64,000 bases of DNA from Branchiostoma floridae. Its lineage: Eukaryota; Chordata; Leptocardii; Amphioxiformes; Branchiostomatidae. The notes beneath the pieces were generated by a model. It was given only the letters and a program-made list of their open reading frames with translations, was not told where the DNA came from and did no database searches. The DNA is taken from positions 27,068,269 through 27,132,268 of the forward strand of contig NC_049982.1 in assembly GCF_000003815.2 (NCBI RefSeq). The letters run 5' to 3'. The position numbers and the translations under genes are program-made. This document shows, in pieces, positions 22,006-33,069 of the stretch; the stretch's first letter is position 1; each line of letters starts with the position of its first letter.

Positions 22006-24545
22006 TCACAGACTGCTCATTTGTATGTTCTGTTGATCCGTCACTTCAACACGGTTTTGACAACAACACTTTTTGTACAAAAAGGAGGCCACAAACGTCG
22101 CTATCTCCTTTACAGCCTTACGGAAGGATTTTTGGCACACGCTGTACACAACGACGTCCAGAAAGAAGTTGGAGAATGCCACCCAGGTTGACCAAAACAG
22201 GAAGGTTGGTAGATCATAACCTAGGTGACTTGCAATGAGCGCACATAAAGCAGGAAGCGGCATTATTGTCTGCACTAGAGTTAGAATCAACACAATCTTA
22301 GCATACGAACGATCGCTGTTGTCAGTGTGGATGTTTTGGGGTGCCGGTTGTGGCTGGGGGTTAGCGTTCTGAGGTGGAACTCCTCCAGGCCCATTCACGG
22401 TGATATGGAAAACTGCAGCAACCGGTGGCTCGTGTTGAGTGCACAGTGCTTTTAAGATACGGACAACACAGTACATGGCAACGATAAGACCACTACATGT
22501 TACGAAAAAATACACAATGGTAAACCACAGGTGGGTAGTCATATCAAATGTTGGCAGGGCCATGGCTAGATCGTAATACACGGGAACCCCATATACTACA
22601 GAGAAGATGTACCAGGCGTATATCCCAACCCAAGCTGAGATGAGAAAGATCCGGACCTTCTTGCGAGAGATGCCAACTCCGTCGTTCATCAGAGCAGAAA
22701 GTCGGTCTAGATTGAGACCTAATTAAAGTGACAAAGATATCATAAACATATAAGTGATTTGTTGTTAATGTCACACATCAATATCTGGATGTAAAGAATA
22801 CACTGTGTAAAAACATGCTAAGGACACACTGACTTTATTATGAAGATGGCACCCTCTTGGAGCGCAATCCGTAATATGTTTGACCCATTTCACAGCAGTA
22901 ACGGGTTCAAAACCGCTGATTTGTCCCAATGTTTTCCCATGAGAAAGGCACACGACTTTCCTCACTTCCCTCAGGTGAAAATGAGTACCTAGCTTCGGTT
23001 AGGGTCGTCCCTTGGAAAGGACGTTAATTAGGGGTACCATCTTGAGAGCCACAAAAGAACCCACCACGTTTATTGAAAAGAGCATGGATTTTTTTCATTG
23101 TGCGTATGGTTCAAATTCTACATTTCTATGGCAGTACCTGGGAGAATTACTGTCGTATTGAGGTCATCTGAGTTGCGCCGAATGGCAGCTCGCTCCAGGC
23201 CCTTTCGGTTTATCCTCGCCTATTCCTCGCAATTCAGCCCCTGACTATATCAGAGATTGGTCGGCCCACCCAATATTAAGTAATATAATACATGTTTGCA
23301 AACAAAAGAAAGCTAAGTGATCAGAGAGACTGAACACACACATAACATGCTGTAACGAGCAGTAGACTTTTTAGTTTTGTTCTTTTGCACCAAGCATAAC
23401 TTTAAAGAAAGTTTAGGTGCACCTCTCTAATTTTACAATAGAAAATGTATTATCCAAGCAGATGTCTTGGTCTGTGGATATGATTCGCCGGGACTTTTTT
23501 ACGACTGCTCTACTTCCGGAATCACGACCGCTAAGTACTCTCTGTGAAATGAGGCAGTGGGAAGAAATTCCGGCCGAACCCCCCCCCCCACACACACACA
23601 CACACCAATGAAGCTCATGCTTGGAGACTAAGACGAAACCACCACAAGAACCTCATACGACATTACTTGTATCAGTTTTCCGACATCTGTTTCCATTATA
23701 CGACATAAATTTTGCAGTTAAAGTATAGTCACAGTTTATTTTGAAACGGACGAAAATTGACGCACCAGAATGTAATCCGTATCAAGGCAGTGTGACATAA
23801 CAACGATACATCAAAGAGGGTATATCGATGGTCAATAAATTTGATCCGTTTGTTTCAAACTTTTATTTATTCGTGCAAAAGTATCAACGTAATATATCGC
23901 ATACACATGGTAAAAAAATATAACGTTAGTGGAGAGAAAGCTCGGGGTTCATTGTCCATGTCCTTTCGTTTTGGTCATTCATGTATTTTGGTCATGTATG
24001 TTTTTTTCAGTACGCCAGAACTAAAGTACTTTAGTTCTGGCGTACTAAAAATACATACATGACCAAAATACAAATGTACATAAATGACATCCACGAACCT
24101 AATTTTGAATGGGAAATTCTAGTTGGAAAAGTGAGCTGAAACTAACAGTTACATAGAAGGCACAATAGATTGAAGTATCACATGTACAGAAGAGGAAGAT
24201 GTTACCTGCTAGAGCATAATAACTTAGGCCACCGGAGGACGCTCCTATCACAGTGCAGACCCGGGCGGTCGTGTCTGAGTACACCCACTCCCCGGCCTCG
24301 GCAGGCGCCACAAAGAACGCCACGGATATGCCGACGAGCAGGTCCGAGCAGGCCATGGAGGCGATGAAGAGTTGACTGGCGGAGGGGAACGTCTGTCGTC
24401 TGGTGGACACTACGATGACGAGAAGATTCCCGACGATGGACAGAACGGCTACGGTGATGATGACGGCCGGCTCCGCAGGCGATGTTGCCGAAGAGGGTAC
24501 CGGGCCGGACGCGTTGGTTGCGAGAGAGTCGTTTGAGAGATTCAT
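22006..24545 (-). CDS. Rhodopsin-like GPCR, gene D (complete, two exons)
   Basis: Exon 1 is 24545 down to 24206 and exon 2 is 22718 down to 22006, phase 1, giving 350 residues. It starts MNLSNDSLATNASGP, with GNLLVI in TM1, ACSDLLVG in TM2, ARVC and LNLDRL around TM3, and ends with the same QKSFRKAVKEIATFV and KKCC tail. It differs from B and C mainly in TM2, TM3 and TM5 (a CSGLIVAMYC stretch) and in a slightly longer Gln/Pro loop (HTDNSDRS). It shares the three atypical sites (no loop-2 Cys, no CWxP, LDVVVY). The 1.49-kb intron carries a tRNA-like SINE and a near-perfect palindrome. Same class A family, function unknown. Confidence 0.88.
22845..23050 (+). mobile_element. tRNA-related SINE in the gene D intron
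   Basis: Contains acgggttcaaaacc (B-box-like), gagaaaggcacacgactttcctcac, gtgaaaatgagtacctagcttcggttaggg and a short 3' end. The same order (ggcattttacacgaccttcctcac, atgggtaaatgacttcggtcgggg) recurs at 50630-50860. Confidence 0.65.
23579..23607. repeat. C run followed by CA microsatellite
   Basis: Ten or so C followed by about nine CA units. Low complexity. Confidence 0.9.
23979..24075. repeat. Loop-less palindrome of about 97 bp
   Basis: The centre is AGTACT between 24027 and 24028. The inner arms (gtacgccagaactaaagt and inverse) match perfectly for about 19 bp. After a small indel in a T/A run the outer arms (catgtattttggtcatgtatg and inverse) match again. It lies in the intron of gene D about 130 bp from the exon 1 donor. 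Confidence 0.85.
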
Positions 24546-25090
24546 GCCTCTGATCGATCTATGTCGACGCCTGATTTTTACTGATGCTATAGATTATACT
24601 GGAGCTCGATTGAAAGATAATCAGTATAACCATACGATATGATGAACAAGACTACTCTGTTCTCGGGACAAGCGAAAACGCTTATGATGGCCGAGACTTG
24701 AATCACAGCTGCCGTAGCAGCTTGCAATGCCGCTTTATGATGTTGCTCTTATTCGTCGTTCCATTTCTTACTCTTCGCTGCCCTTAGTAGATTTGAGAGT
24801 GTTGGGTCAGGGCTAGGGCTAGGGTCAGGCAATAAATGTAAAAAGCTCAGATGCCAAGGAAGTGAACATCTGAGCATGATCCATGGTACTTGAACTCCTG
24901 TCCAGCTGCGTCAAACTCTGTCAGAGATCGTGGGAGAAAATAACCCCAAAGACCTTTGTTTTACATCACAGACGTAGCTAATAACAGCATAATTGGCTGA
25001 AAGTAACTTTCTAATAGTGCCGAAGAGCATGTTCATTAGTCACAGAAATCCACTCGAGCACGTAAAGGGGCTTGAGGCGTATGCATAAGT
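24546..25090 (-). promoter_or_regulatory. 5' flank of GPCR gene D
   Basis: Related to the flanks of genes B and C but more diverged next to the ATG. It retains the stem-loop (24845-24875), the gatttgagagtgttgggtcag block and the cgagcacgtaaagggg block, and stops near 25090. Confidence 0.5.
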
Positions 25091-26554
25091 CTATACCAAT
25101 GAATATGTACACGGTATATTGTAGAGGTATGTTTCGTCCGTGTTGTGTTTTGTTGTCTTTTATATCGTATATTTTGTTCCCCAAACTGCCCGACCGGGCC
25201 CCTTTGTGGTGACGATAGCATAAGCAGCCGCAACAGAGGTTCAAAGTGTATTAATAGCGTTACATCGGAGGCACGTTCAAATAATGCTGATCATAACCCA
25301 AAATAAAACATTGACCTTCGATATACACTTATAAAAAGCTTTGAATTTAATACCTATGCCCGTAAGATTGAATTTGGCACTTGTAAGGCTACCTCTCTGT
25401 TGTAGCCGGGAGTCCATCCTTATAATTATCATAGTAATGTACGTTTAGAATCGTATTCGATATTCTATATATGTATACAATCAGTTAATCTTTGTATGTT
25501 AGAATTTAGATTATTTACCTGTTTTCAATCACTTCATGTATTTGATTTTGTTCACTTGCAGTTAGCCCCATGGGCATGAATTTGCAATAAAACCTTATTA
25601 TTCCTTATTAGCTTTGGTCCGCTCTCGGCTGTCGCTACTCCGTATCCCGTAGCGACCAGGAGCGCACCAAAGCTGATAAGGATGAATTAGTACATCAGGC
25701 AGCCTTGTATGTATACTGATGGTTCCACAGATCAAGGAAATTCATCTCATTTCCTTCCTAGTATTTCCTGTTATTTCCTTAACTGTAGGAGCCAACATAT
25801 GTTGTTCAAGAGATGTTTACCTTTACTCTGAAATAGGAAATCATTTGGACATCATTTCGGCAGGCGTCTACAAGTTTTGAGGCTTACTGGTCTAAGACAA
25901 TGAGAAGAACGAAGTAGTAGTAAGAGTAGAGTTTAGAGTAGTTTCTACGAAGTTTCTACAGTCAAAAGTGCAGAGACAGTTAGCGTCGTTTACATGGTGA
26001 TATGATTTTATAAATAAGTTTATAGCAACTTCTTGCCCGAGGGCTAATTGCAAGTGACAAAAATAACAGACAAATAATTGTAAACAGTATAGTAAGCGAC
26101 TACTCTAGTCTAACTTAAACTAGTTAAAGATGTAACTTATTGGGTTTGACTTTATTTTCTGAGACAGAGCTCTTTTCTCTCTTGATCATAGACCGAGCAG
26201 TTTGAGATAAAATGTAAACGCAAGTGGGAGTACCCCGTGTCGGGTACTCAACATAACACTGATTCCTTGTTAGAGAATTGACCATTGCCCAATTGATCAT
26301 CGCCCATTCAAAAGTTTCCACAGACAATTAGGTCCAGTGCCAAGTCCGGACCTGATCCTTTGAACCTGAACCTGAATCTACAACACTCCGGGGTATGAAT
26401 TAAGACCGACATATGTATACCAGCCCTAATTTGTTTATGGGCCGTAACCGCAAACACAGCATGTTGTTTCCTATGCCTAAGGAGGCTACCTTATGATCCC
26501 CGTGGGATAGGTAGCAGAGGTCAACACGTTAATGTTTAATCAGTGTGAAGTAAA
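25091..26554. other. Gene-less stretch with a dispersed repeat and a palindrome
   Basis: The segment 25100-25210 (tgtgttttgttgtctttta, then ctgcccgaccgggcccc) matches 31960-32100, and 26800-26930 is a related inverted piece with cggggcccggccgggc-like sequence. 25603-25681 is an imperfect palindrome (ccttattagctttggt...accaaagctgataagg). No exon is supported. Confidence 0.5.
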
Positions 26555-29500
26555 ATGGCCCCTGTGACCGGTACAGATTCGGACCGCTGTACGCCTCAGG
26601 GTGTGAGCTACAGTACCGTACCGCACATTGTAAACTCAGACGGTCAGTACCTGTATTGTAGAACATGGGAACCCACCCAGAAACTCAGGTGCGTCATTTC
26701 GATCAAGGACATAAGTCTTTTCTGGTCTGTATCTCAACTGGTAGCTTCGGAGTTGAGCTCCTATGTTCCAATTAGACGTTAATGCTTCGGTCGTATTTTC
26801 ATACTGGGGCCCGGCCGGGCAGCATTAGGGAAGGAAAAGTATAGTACAAGAGGACAATAAGACACACAGGACATTAAGGAATGATTCGTGAGCATAGTTT
26901 GTGTATATTCTTTGATCACCATGTAAAACTTATCACTTTTATCTTTCGTTTCCGCAAACATCGCTGCGGCACCGGTTTGGAAATATGACCATAGCAGAAC
27001 CGTGGGAGACCCCGGTTTGAATCCGGGGAAGGGTACCATGGTTGGAACCGCAACGTCTTTCGGGAGGGACGTAAAATGGGGGCCCCGTGTGCCTCGAGCA
27101 CAATAGCCTCATTACTCAGAAACTCTGTAACAGATGTATGTAATGATACAACAAGGTGAATTATCTGGTACATAAACACATATAAGAGATCAAAGGTCAT
27201 ATGTTGTTATCTAAAGCACAAATACAGAGACAGTTCTGGGCCAGTTTGTTTGTTTTGTGTCCGGGACGCAGGTACAACATAGGAACCTCTGGATGGATTG
27301 TTATGATATTCAGTATGTGGGTAGATGATGTCGATATTAGGCCTCTTGCGGACTGACCCTGCCCTGCAGGAGAACTTCCGATTTTTGTATATTTTGCCCT
27401 GGACAATCTGAGGCCTTGATTAGATAGCTTTTGATGCAAGGGAAAAGTGGTGTTGTCCTCTATTTTGGTTTTTTTTTGGAGGGAGGCAATAAATCTCTGA
27501 ATGGCTAGTTTATTCATACTTTATATCTGACTGTCTCTTGGGTAGTGAAATATTTTAATAATAGTATAAAATTTTATTATAATAGTTTAAGATCCTTATC
27601 ATTCTGTCCCGTTCTAGAGCATTGCCATTCTTGTCTCACGGACGGGGAAGTCACTGTGGAGTCCTCGGTCCCATACTGGCGCAGCTTCTCAACAACCATG
27701 GCTTCTTAGTCTTCGGGCATGACCACGGTAAAACTACATACATTGTACATGGATACATACATACATACATACATATATACATACATACATACATATTCAC
27801 ATACAGTTTACTTCGCAATGATGAATTTGGACATCAGATGTAATGAAATGGATGACATATTGCTTTTATTTAAGCTATGACGAAGAACTGGGTAGAAGAA
27901 AGGTTCTTAAGGTCTCATTGATGTATTACTCCGAGTGGGTACCCTAAAATAGATCCGAGCCAAAAAAATAAACGGCTGCATGGACGCGTGTTTTTAGCGA
28001 TTAGAAATTCCCTTTTAGCCAGCGGAACTGATCTCAAAAGTTAGATTGGTGAAAGCAGGTAATTGATTAAGTATTGCAGTCGCGCACTAGGTCGGAGGTA
28101 CACAGTCCTGGGCTCTGAGTGGTGCGGTTGTACACTACAAGCGAAAAAGTGCCTTTTGTGGGGATTGACTAATCGTAGTTTGTAATTGCTATAAAAAAAG
28201 AACTAGCGTCTATTTGACGTTGGCAATTTTTCCCCACGATATAGGGTAAATATGCATAGAATGAAAAATCTGCAAACATTTCACGTAGCTTCATTATGAA
28301 CGCGCCCATTTAAACCACGAATTATAACATAGAAGCCTATGGGAAGAAGAAACTCATCAATGAGACCTTAAGTCACATTAAGTCATATACAACCACCACA
28401 ACCGTCTTTCATCGTCCTCAAGGCACTACTGACTGGTCCTATTTTGTACTGCAGCTAGGTGTCACTGCTAACGTAACAATGCGGTCCCAAACGTAAAGCT
28501 ATCGCCATATATATAAGGATATTACTGCCCAGCAACAATAAACAAGCAAGAAGAAGGCTACCAATTGTCGTAGCTATAACTGTATTCATATAATACTTGC
28601 ATCCAGTTGGCCATGGTCAGAGTGAAGGAGAGAGACTGTGTGTGGAAAATTTCGACATCCTCGCGAGAGACATTCTTCAGCATGTGGACGTGATGCGAGC
28701 TCGATACCCGGATGTACCGATCTTCCTACTAGGACACTCCATGGTAACTAACAAACAACAAATATCACTTATAATGTACGAAGTTAGTGACGGTGTATTT
28801 TTGTACATTATTTACCAGAATCTACTCCATGGATTGCTTGACTAGCACAACTTGGTCAAATATACTAAATAATGCTCAAGAGTTACCTTAGTTAACCTAG
28901 GTGTGGTAGGGAATTTCCAGAGCAACCTCGTAACCCCTGCTTCGCCTATTGAGTCAGTTAGTCGAACTTGCCGAAGCTTAATGTTTCTGACTTAGGGAGA
29001 AGAGATGCTGCTACAGTGAGCATAGTTCAGTGCCTGTTGCTATGAGTGGTCAATGGTATTGCAGTGAGTAAACTCGTGTGTATCTTATCACTGTTTTTTT
29101 TGTCGCCTAGTACCCATTACATCGGTTTAGGCATGTTTTAAATTGTTAGTGACTCTTCGCTTTGAAAATCCTCGAAACAGGATTTTTGACATTTTTAACA
29201 AATTTGAATATCGTTTGAGGGGTTGTTGTTCTCTTTTATCTGTATAAATTCTGTCCCCCACAGGGAGGCTGCGCGGCGACCATTGCAGCGTGCAAGCGTC
29301 CGGGTCAGTTCGCCGGGATGGTGCTGACTTCACCCGCTATTGAGAACGCCTACACCCGTTCCTACTTTCTTGTATGTAGTTATATTTCCGTCGTGTTTTC
29401 TCTCCATTTCTTTTTCTTCTTCACTTTCTTCCGGCGTTTCTTCTTCACTTTCTTCCGGCGTTTCTTGAAATCAATATCGTCTTCAAAAACTTCATCCAAT

Positions 29501-31419
29501 TCTTTGCTCCTCTGTTCCATCGTTTTCAGTGGGCCTTGGCATTGTTCGGGTCCAAAGTATTTCCAAATATGGAAAGGGGCGTCGGCGATTCAGGCAGACT
29601 GACCAAGGACAAGGAAAAGGTAGATGTATTGTAACAAGCTGTGAAGTGAATGATCTTTATGTATCAATGTTCTTCCCCACATTGGCTAAATGCAGTAGTG
29701 CTTTAATGCTATTACGTCAAAGATTAAAAAGTATCATTACTTGTAGTGTTAAGAGTGAAGTATCCCTAAAATATGTTTCGTCCCTCTTCTTTAAGCAAGT
29801 GTACACGAATTAACACAGTTTTTGTTGCCTGACGATATCATTACATGTTTATGTACAAAAGATCGACTTTTACAAAGCGTATTCAGATTACTGTTAAAAG
29901 AATCACTCATGCTACTGTGTAATGTACACGCTTAAACCGAATGAAGTTCATGTTTTATACGGTAGGAGTATCAACAGAAGACCGTTTACTCACTGATACC
30001 GTAGTATTCTTTACTGGTAAGGTAAACGAGGGCTATACATTTCCCTCTGGAATATAGGAGGTACGTTTACGGAGTTTCCGAAGCGGTGACACAATGCATT
30101 CAAGTTTATAGGTTGACTACTAGTACTTGTAAGATAATTATTTCTCTGTGTGTATGTTATCTACTAACTTAGTACGTCATTATTCAGATCCAGATGTATA
30201 TGGCGGACCCGTTGGCAGTAAAAAGTGGAGGCACAGTGCGCCAAGCGGTGAAATTCTTATACGGTATGAAATTTGCTACGTCATGGTGGGAGTGGGGGTG
30301 GGGGCGAAGTAGTCTGAAACCCAGATGTGCAAAAGGTATACTCAGTATATTACTGGTAGGTTTAGCTGCTCTGGGGGTCAATGCTAGAGGGATGGCTTGA
30401 AAAGTGCAGCAAATGGAGAGACAGTTTGATAAACTTGGCAAAGACATATTTGCATTGTGATTGTTAACGATTATTGGATTGTCGTAGAGAAGAGTGAGAA
30501 TCTTATTCATTGATCACGACATGTACATGTCGCTCGCTCTTACCATTCTCCATTGGGGCATCTTGGTCATTAATATTAATGAACTTGCCTTATTTGGCAC
30601 AAGCCAATCAACTTTAACAAGTATAGAAATCGTTTATACAATTCTCTGATTGACTGATAGCTGGCTAGCAGCCACGCCCCCAAAAGTGAAAAAAAGCAGA
30701 GTTAAAACCTTTGAGTAATGTATAGGCCGCGGGTTTGGCTCTGCGTAGAAGTGTAAAATTCTTATATGTATGCGGTTTTTGGAGCGGCTGTACTCAACCA
30801 CTACTTGACGTTGTGTCTTACACTTCTGCAGGGATGCTGGCGACCCAACGTCTGATTCCCGAACTCGATTGTCCATTTTTGGTGCACGTGCTTCATGGCG
30901 AAGATGACGAAATAGCCGACGTGTCCGGATCGTGGAAACTACATCACCAGGCCAGGAGCCAGGACAAGGAAATCAAGGTGCAGAGCAGAGCTAGCTTTTG
31001 TCTGATTTGCTTTTTGGGGATGGGGGGGGGGTCTCTTCTGTGAAATATGGAGGGAAAAGATAAAAGTCAAGGTTGTTTTGCTGTCCTCATAACTCTGGTA
31101 TATCTTTCAAATATGAATGATGTGTTCTTATTCTATTTCATCAAGTATGTTTTTCTGGTCGGTTTACCCGAGCCTACCCCAAGGTATATTGTATATGCCT
31201 TGGACCAGGCCCTACGTATAGAAGAATGGGACAAAGTACAACCTTAAGATATATGCAGACGTGGTTCATTTCTATATAATATATTCTTTCTACACACAGA
31301 TATATCCCAACTGTCGGCATGTCCTGTTACTGGAGATTCCTGAAGATTCAGAAATGGTCAAACAAGACATACTGGACTGGTTTTTGACCAGGCTCAACCC
31401 GGAAATGAAGTCGACTTAG
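26555..31419 (+). CDS. MGLL: Monoglyceride lipase (complete, eight exons)
   Basis: Exons: 26555-26688, 27618-27727, 28607-28743, 29264-29371, 29530-29619, 30188-30263, 30832-30977, 31300-31419. All have GT-AG borders and matching phases, giving 306 residues (human MGLL is 303). The enzyme hydrolyses monoacylglycerols, including 2-arachidonoylglycerol, to glycerol and fatty acid. Visible family marks: [15 protein letters not shown] near the N terminus, LSHGRGSH (oxyanion region), [15 protein letters not shown], the nucleophile elbow GHSMG (split by the third intron), the Asp of GEDDEIAD and the His of NCRHVLLLE. These give a full Ser-Asp-His triad. The ATG has an AAA before it and G after it. 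An AATAAA occurs at 32176-32181. Odd point: HGRGSH where vertebrates have HGAGEH. Confidence 0.94.
26975..27110 (+). mobile_element. tRNA-like SINE in MGLL intron 1
   Basis: gaccccggtttgaatccggggaag contains a B-box-like GGTTTGAATCC with flanking pairing C and G runs like a T arm. It is followed by gcaacgtctttcgggaggg and gggggccccgtgt. It is not a full tRNA gene; no matching acceptor stem was found. Confidence 0.5.
27747..27795. repeat. ATAC tetranucleotide microsatellite
   Basis: About ten catacat-type units just downstream of MGLL exon 2. Confidence 0.9.
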
Positions 31420-33069
31420 GCCTCGGAGAAAAATGTTGTGTTTCCGATTACCTGACACACCCTAGCAAAATCCTGCAGACCCCTTTGTCCACCGCTTGCA
31501 GGGGACATAGAATTTTTGATCTGATGAAAACATTGTGGAATCCTTTTCCAATATGTTTTCATAATTCCTGTTTCAATGGAAAACGTGATGTAAACAAGCC
31601 CACTGAACCTAGGCACCCTTTATGTTAGCACAATTAAAATACCAGTGTCCTGATGCATCTCAGTTTGTCAAACTGTATATGTTAGGTCACTTCGACCGAA
31701 ATCTAAAACAAAGGTGAAAAAATCCCTTCCTAGCGACCCTCTTCCTGAGGGCCATCATCAAAGACACAACATTTTTACATACCTTGGAGCAAACACGCAC
31801 AAGATGTCTAAAGTATTGCTGGCTTCCCTTAAGCGTACGTTATATTTTATTTATTCACATATATTTTGAGAGTATGAGGCAGAAAGCACAAATTGCTTAT
31901 ATTAAGCCTTCTACTCAAGTACGTTATATTTCCTACCCGGGGCCCGGCTGGGCTGTCTACGAAAACGAAAAGTAAAGTTTATGCCAATAAATATACACAA
32001 GGTATGCTGTTGAATTATTTTTGGTCCGTTTTGTGTTTTGGCTGTCTTTTAAATCGTACTTTTGTTCCCCACAACTGCCTGACCGGGCCCCTTAGTGGAA
32101 ATGTAACGCTTGCCATAGTGTTGTAACTAGCTCACTATGTATGTAGCTGATGAAAAGTACTTACGTGGATGTTGAAATAAAGCTGCGTTATACTTGACTA
32201 GAAAGGTGATGGTTGCAACTTGAAAGCAAATATATAATGTTTGCCTTCACATAATGTAGTCTAAAAATGACTACTATTATGTCTATTCTTACTTCAACAT
32301 TTATATCTAGTGACCTGAACCCCTCCAGCTCTGTGCTCTAAGCCAAGCCATTTGCTAAATTGTGTAACCGAACACCACAGGGTGCCTGCTATTTTACCGG
32401 TAACCATGGCGACAGCCGTTTGGTCCAGGTCGTTGACCTTATATGTTAGGAGAAGAGGAAACAGAGCAAAAACAATATGTATACCTTCCGTGAAGGTAAA
32501 CATAAATATGTATATTCTACCAACTCCCGAACCCCAGCCCACTTCGAGAGACGAAAACTTTGAGCAAGTTCACTTTAATTATTGAAACACTAGAGGCGAG
32601 TAGAACAGATTTTATCCCAAGCTCGCTCCCGGGATTTGAACCCGCGACCTATCGCGCCGAACCCGGGCAGCCAAGCTGCCAAAAGCAAACATGCTACCGA
32701 TGTCGCCACAAAAGCTCAGAGCTCCTTAGCAAGGACGGTAGGCGGTACTTAAACCCCACTGTTACATTATTACCATGGGAGGGGAAGCTTAGCGCCATGT
32801 GCATTTTTTCTTAATTCATAGAAACTGATTATCTGTCTTCACTAAATATAATATATAAACCTCTTCTCTTAGTAAATGTTTTATCTATCCACTACATCAG
32901 AGCTATCTTCACATCTCATGATGTTTCAATGTTCAATTTATGTATTTGATATTTTTGGACGCCTACACATAAGCATGTTTTGGCACTGAGCGAGACTCAT
33001 GATCAGTTGTGATGCAGCGTGCATGCAAGCATTCGAGAAGCCTGAACGTAAGTACAACATGTCACAATC
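31420..33069. other. Gene-less stretch downstream of MGLL
   Basis: Contains the probable MGLL 3' UTR, the dispersed repeat at 31930-32100 shared with 25.1 kb, and a minus-strand tRNA-like SINE at 32600-32790. No exon is supported. Confidence 0.45.
32600..32790 (-). mobile_element. tRNA-like SINE, minus strand
   Basis: On the minus strand the sequence reads gtggcgacatcggtagcatg, then cgcgggttcaaatcccggg. This is an A-box-like and B-box-like pair at tRNA spacing. It does not fold into a clean tRNA, so SINE rather than functional tRNA. Confidence 0.5.

Noticed and set aside
24785-24835. Degenerate TTAGGG-like text (gttgggtcagggctagggctagggtcagg) suggesting an interstitial telomere repeat
   Set aside because: The unit is irregular and the text is part of the duplicated GPCR flank; no run of exact TTAGGG.
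26990-27025. tRNA T-arm-like ccggtttgaatccgg
   Set aside because: No acceptor stem, D arm or anticodon arm at the right spacing; treated as a SINE fragment, not a tRNA gene.
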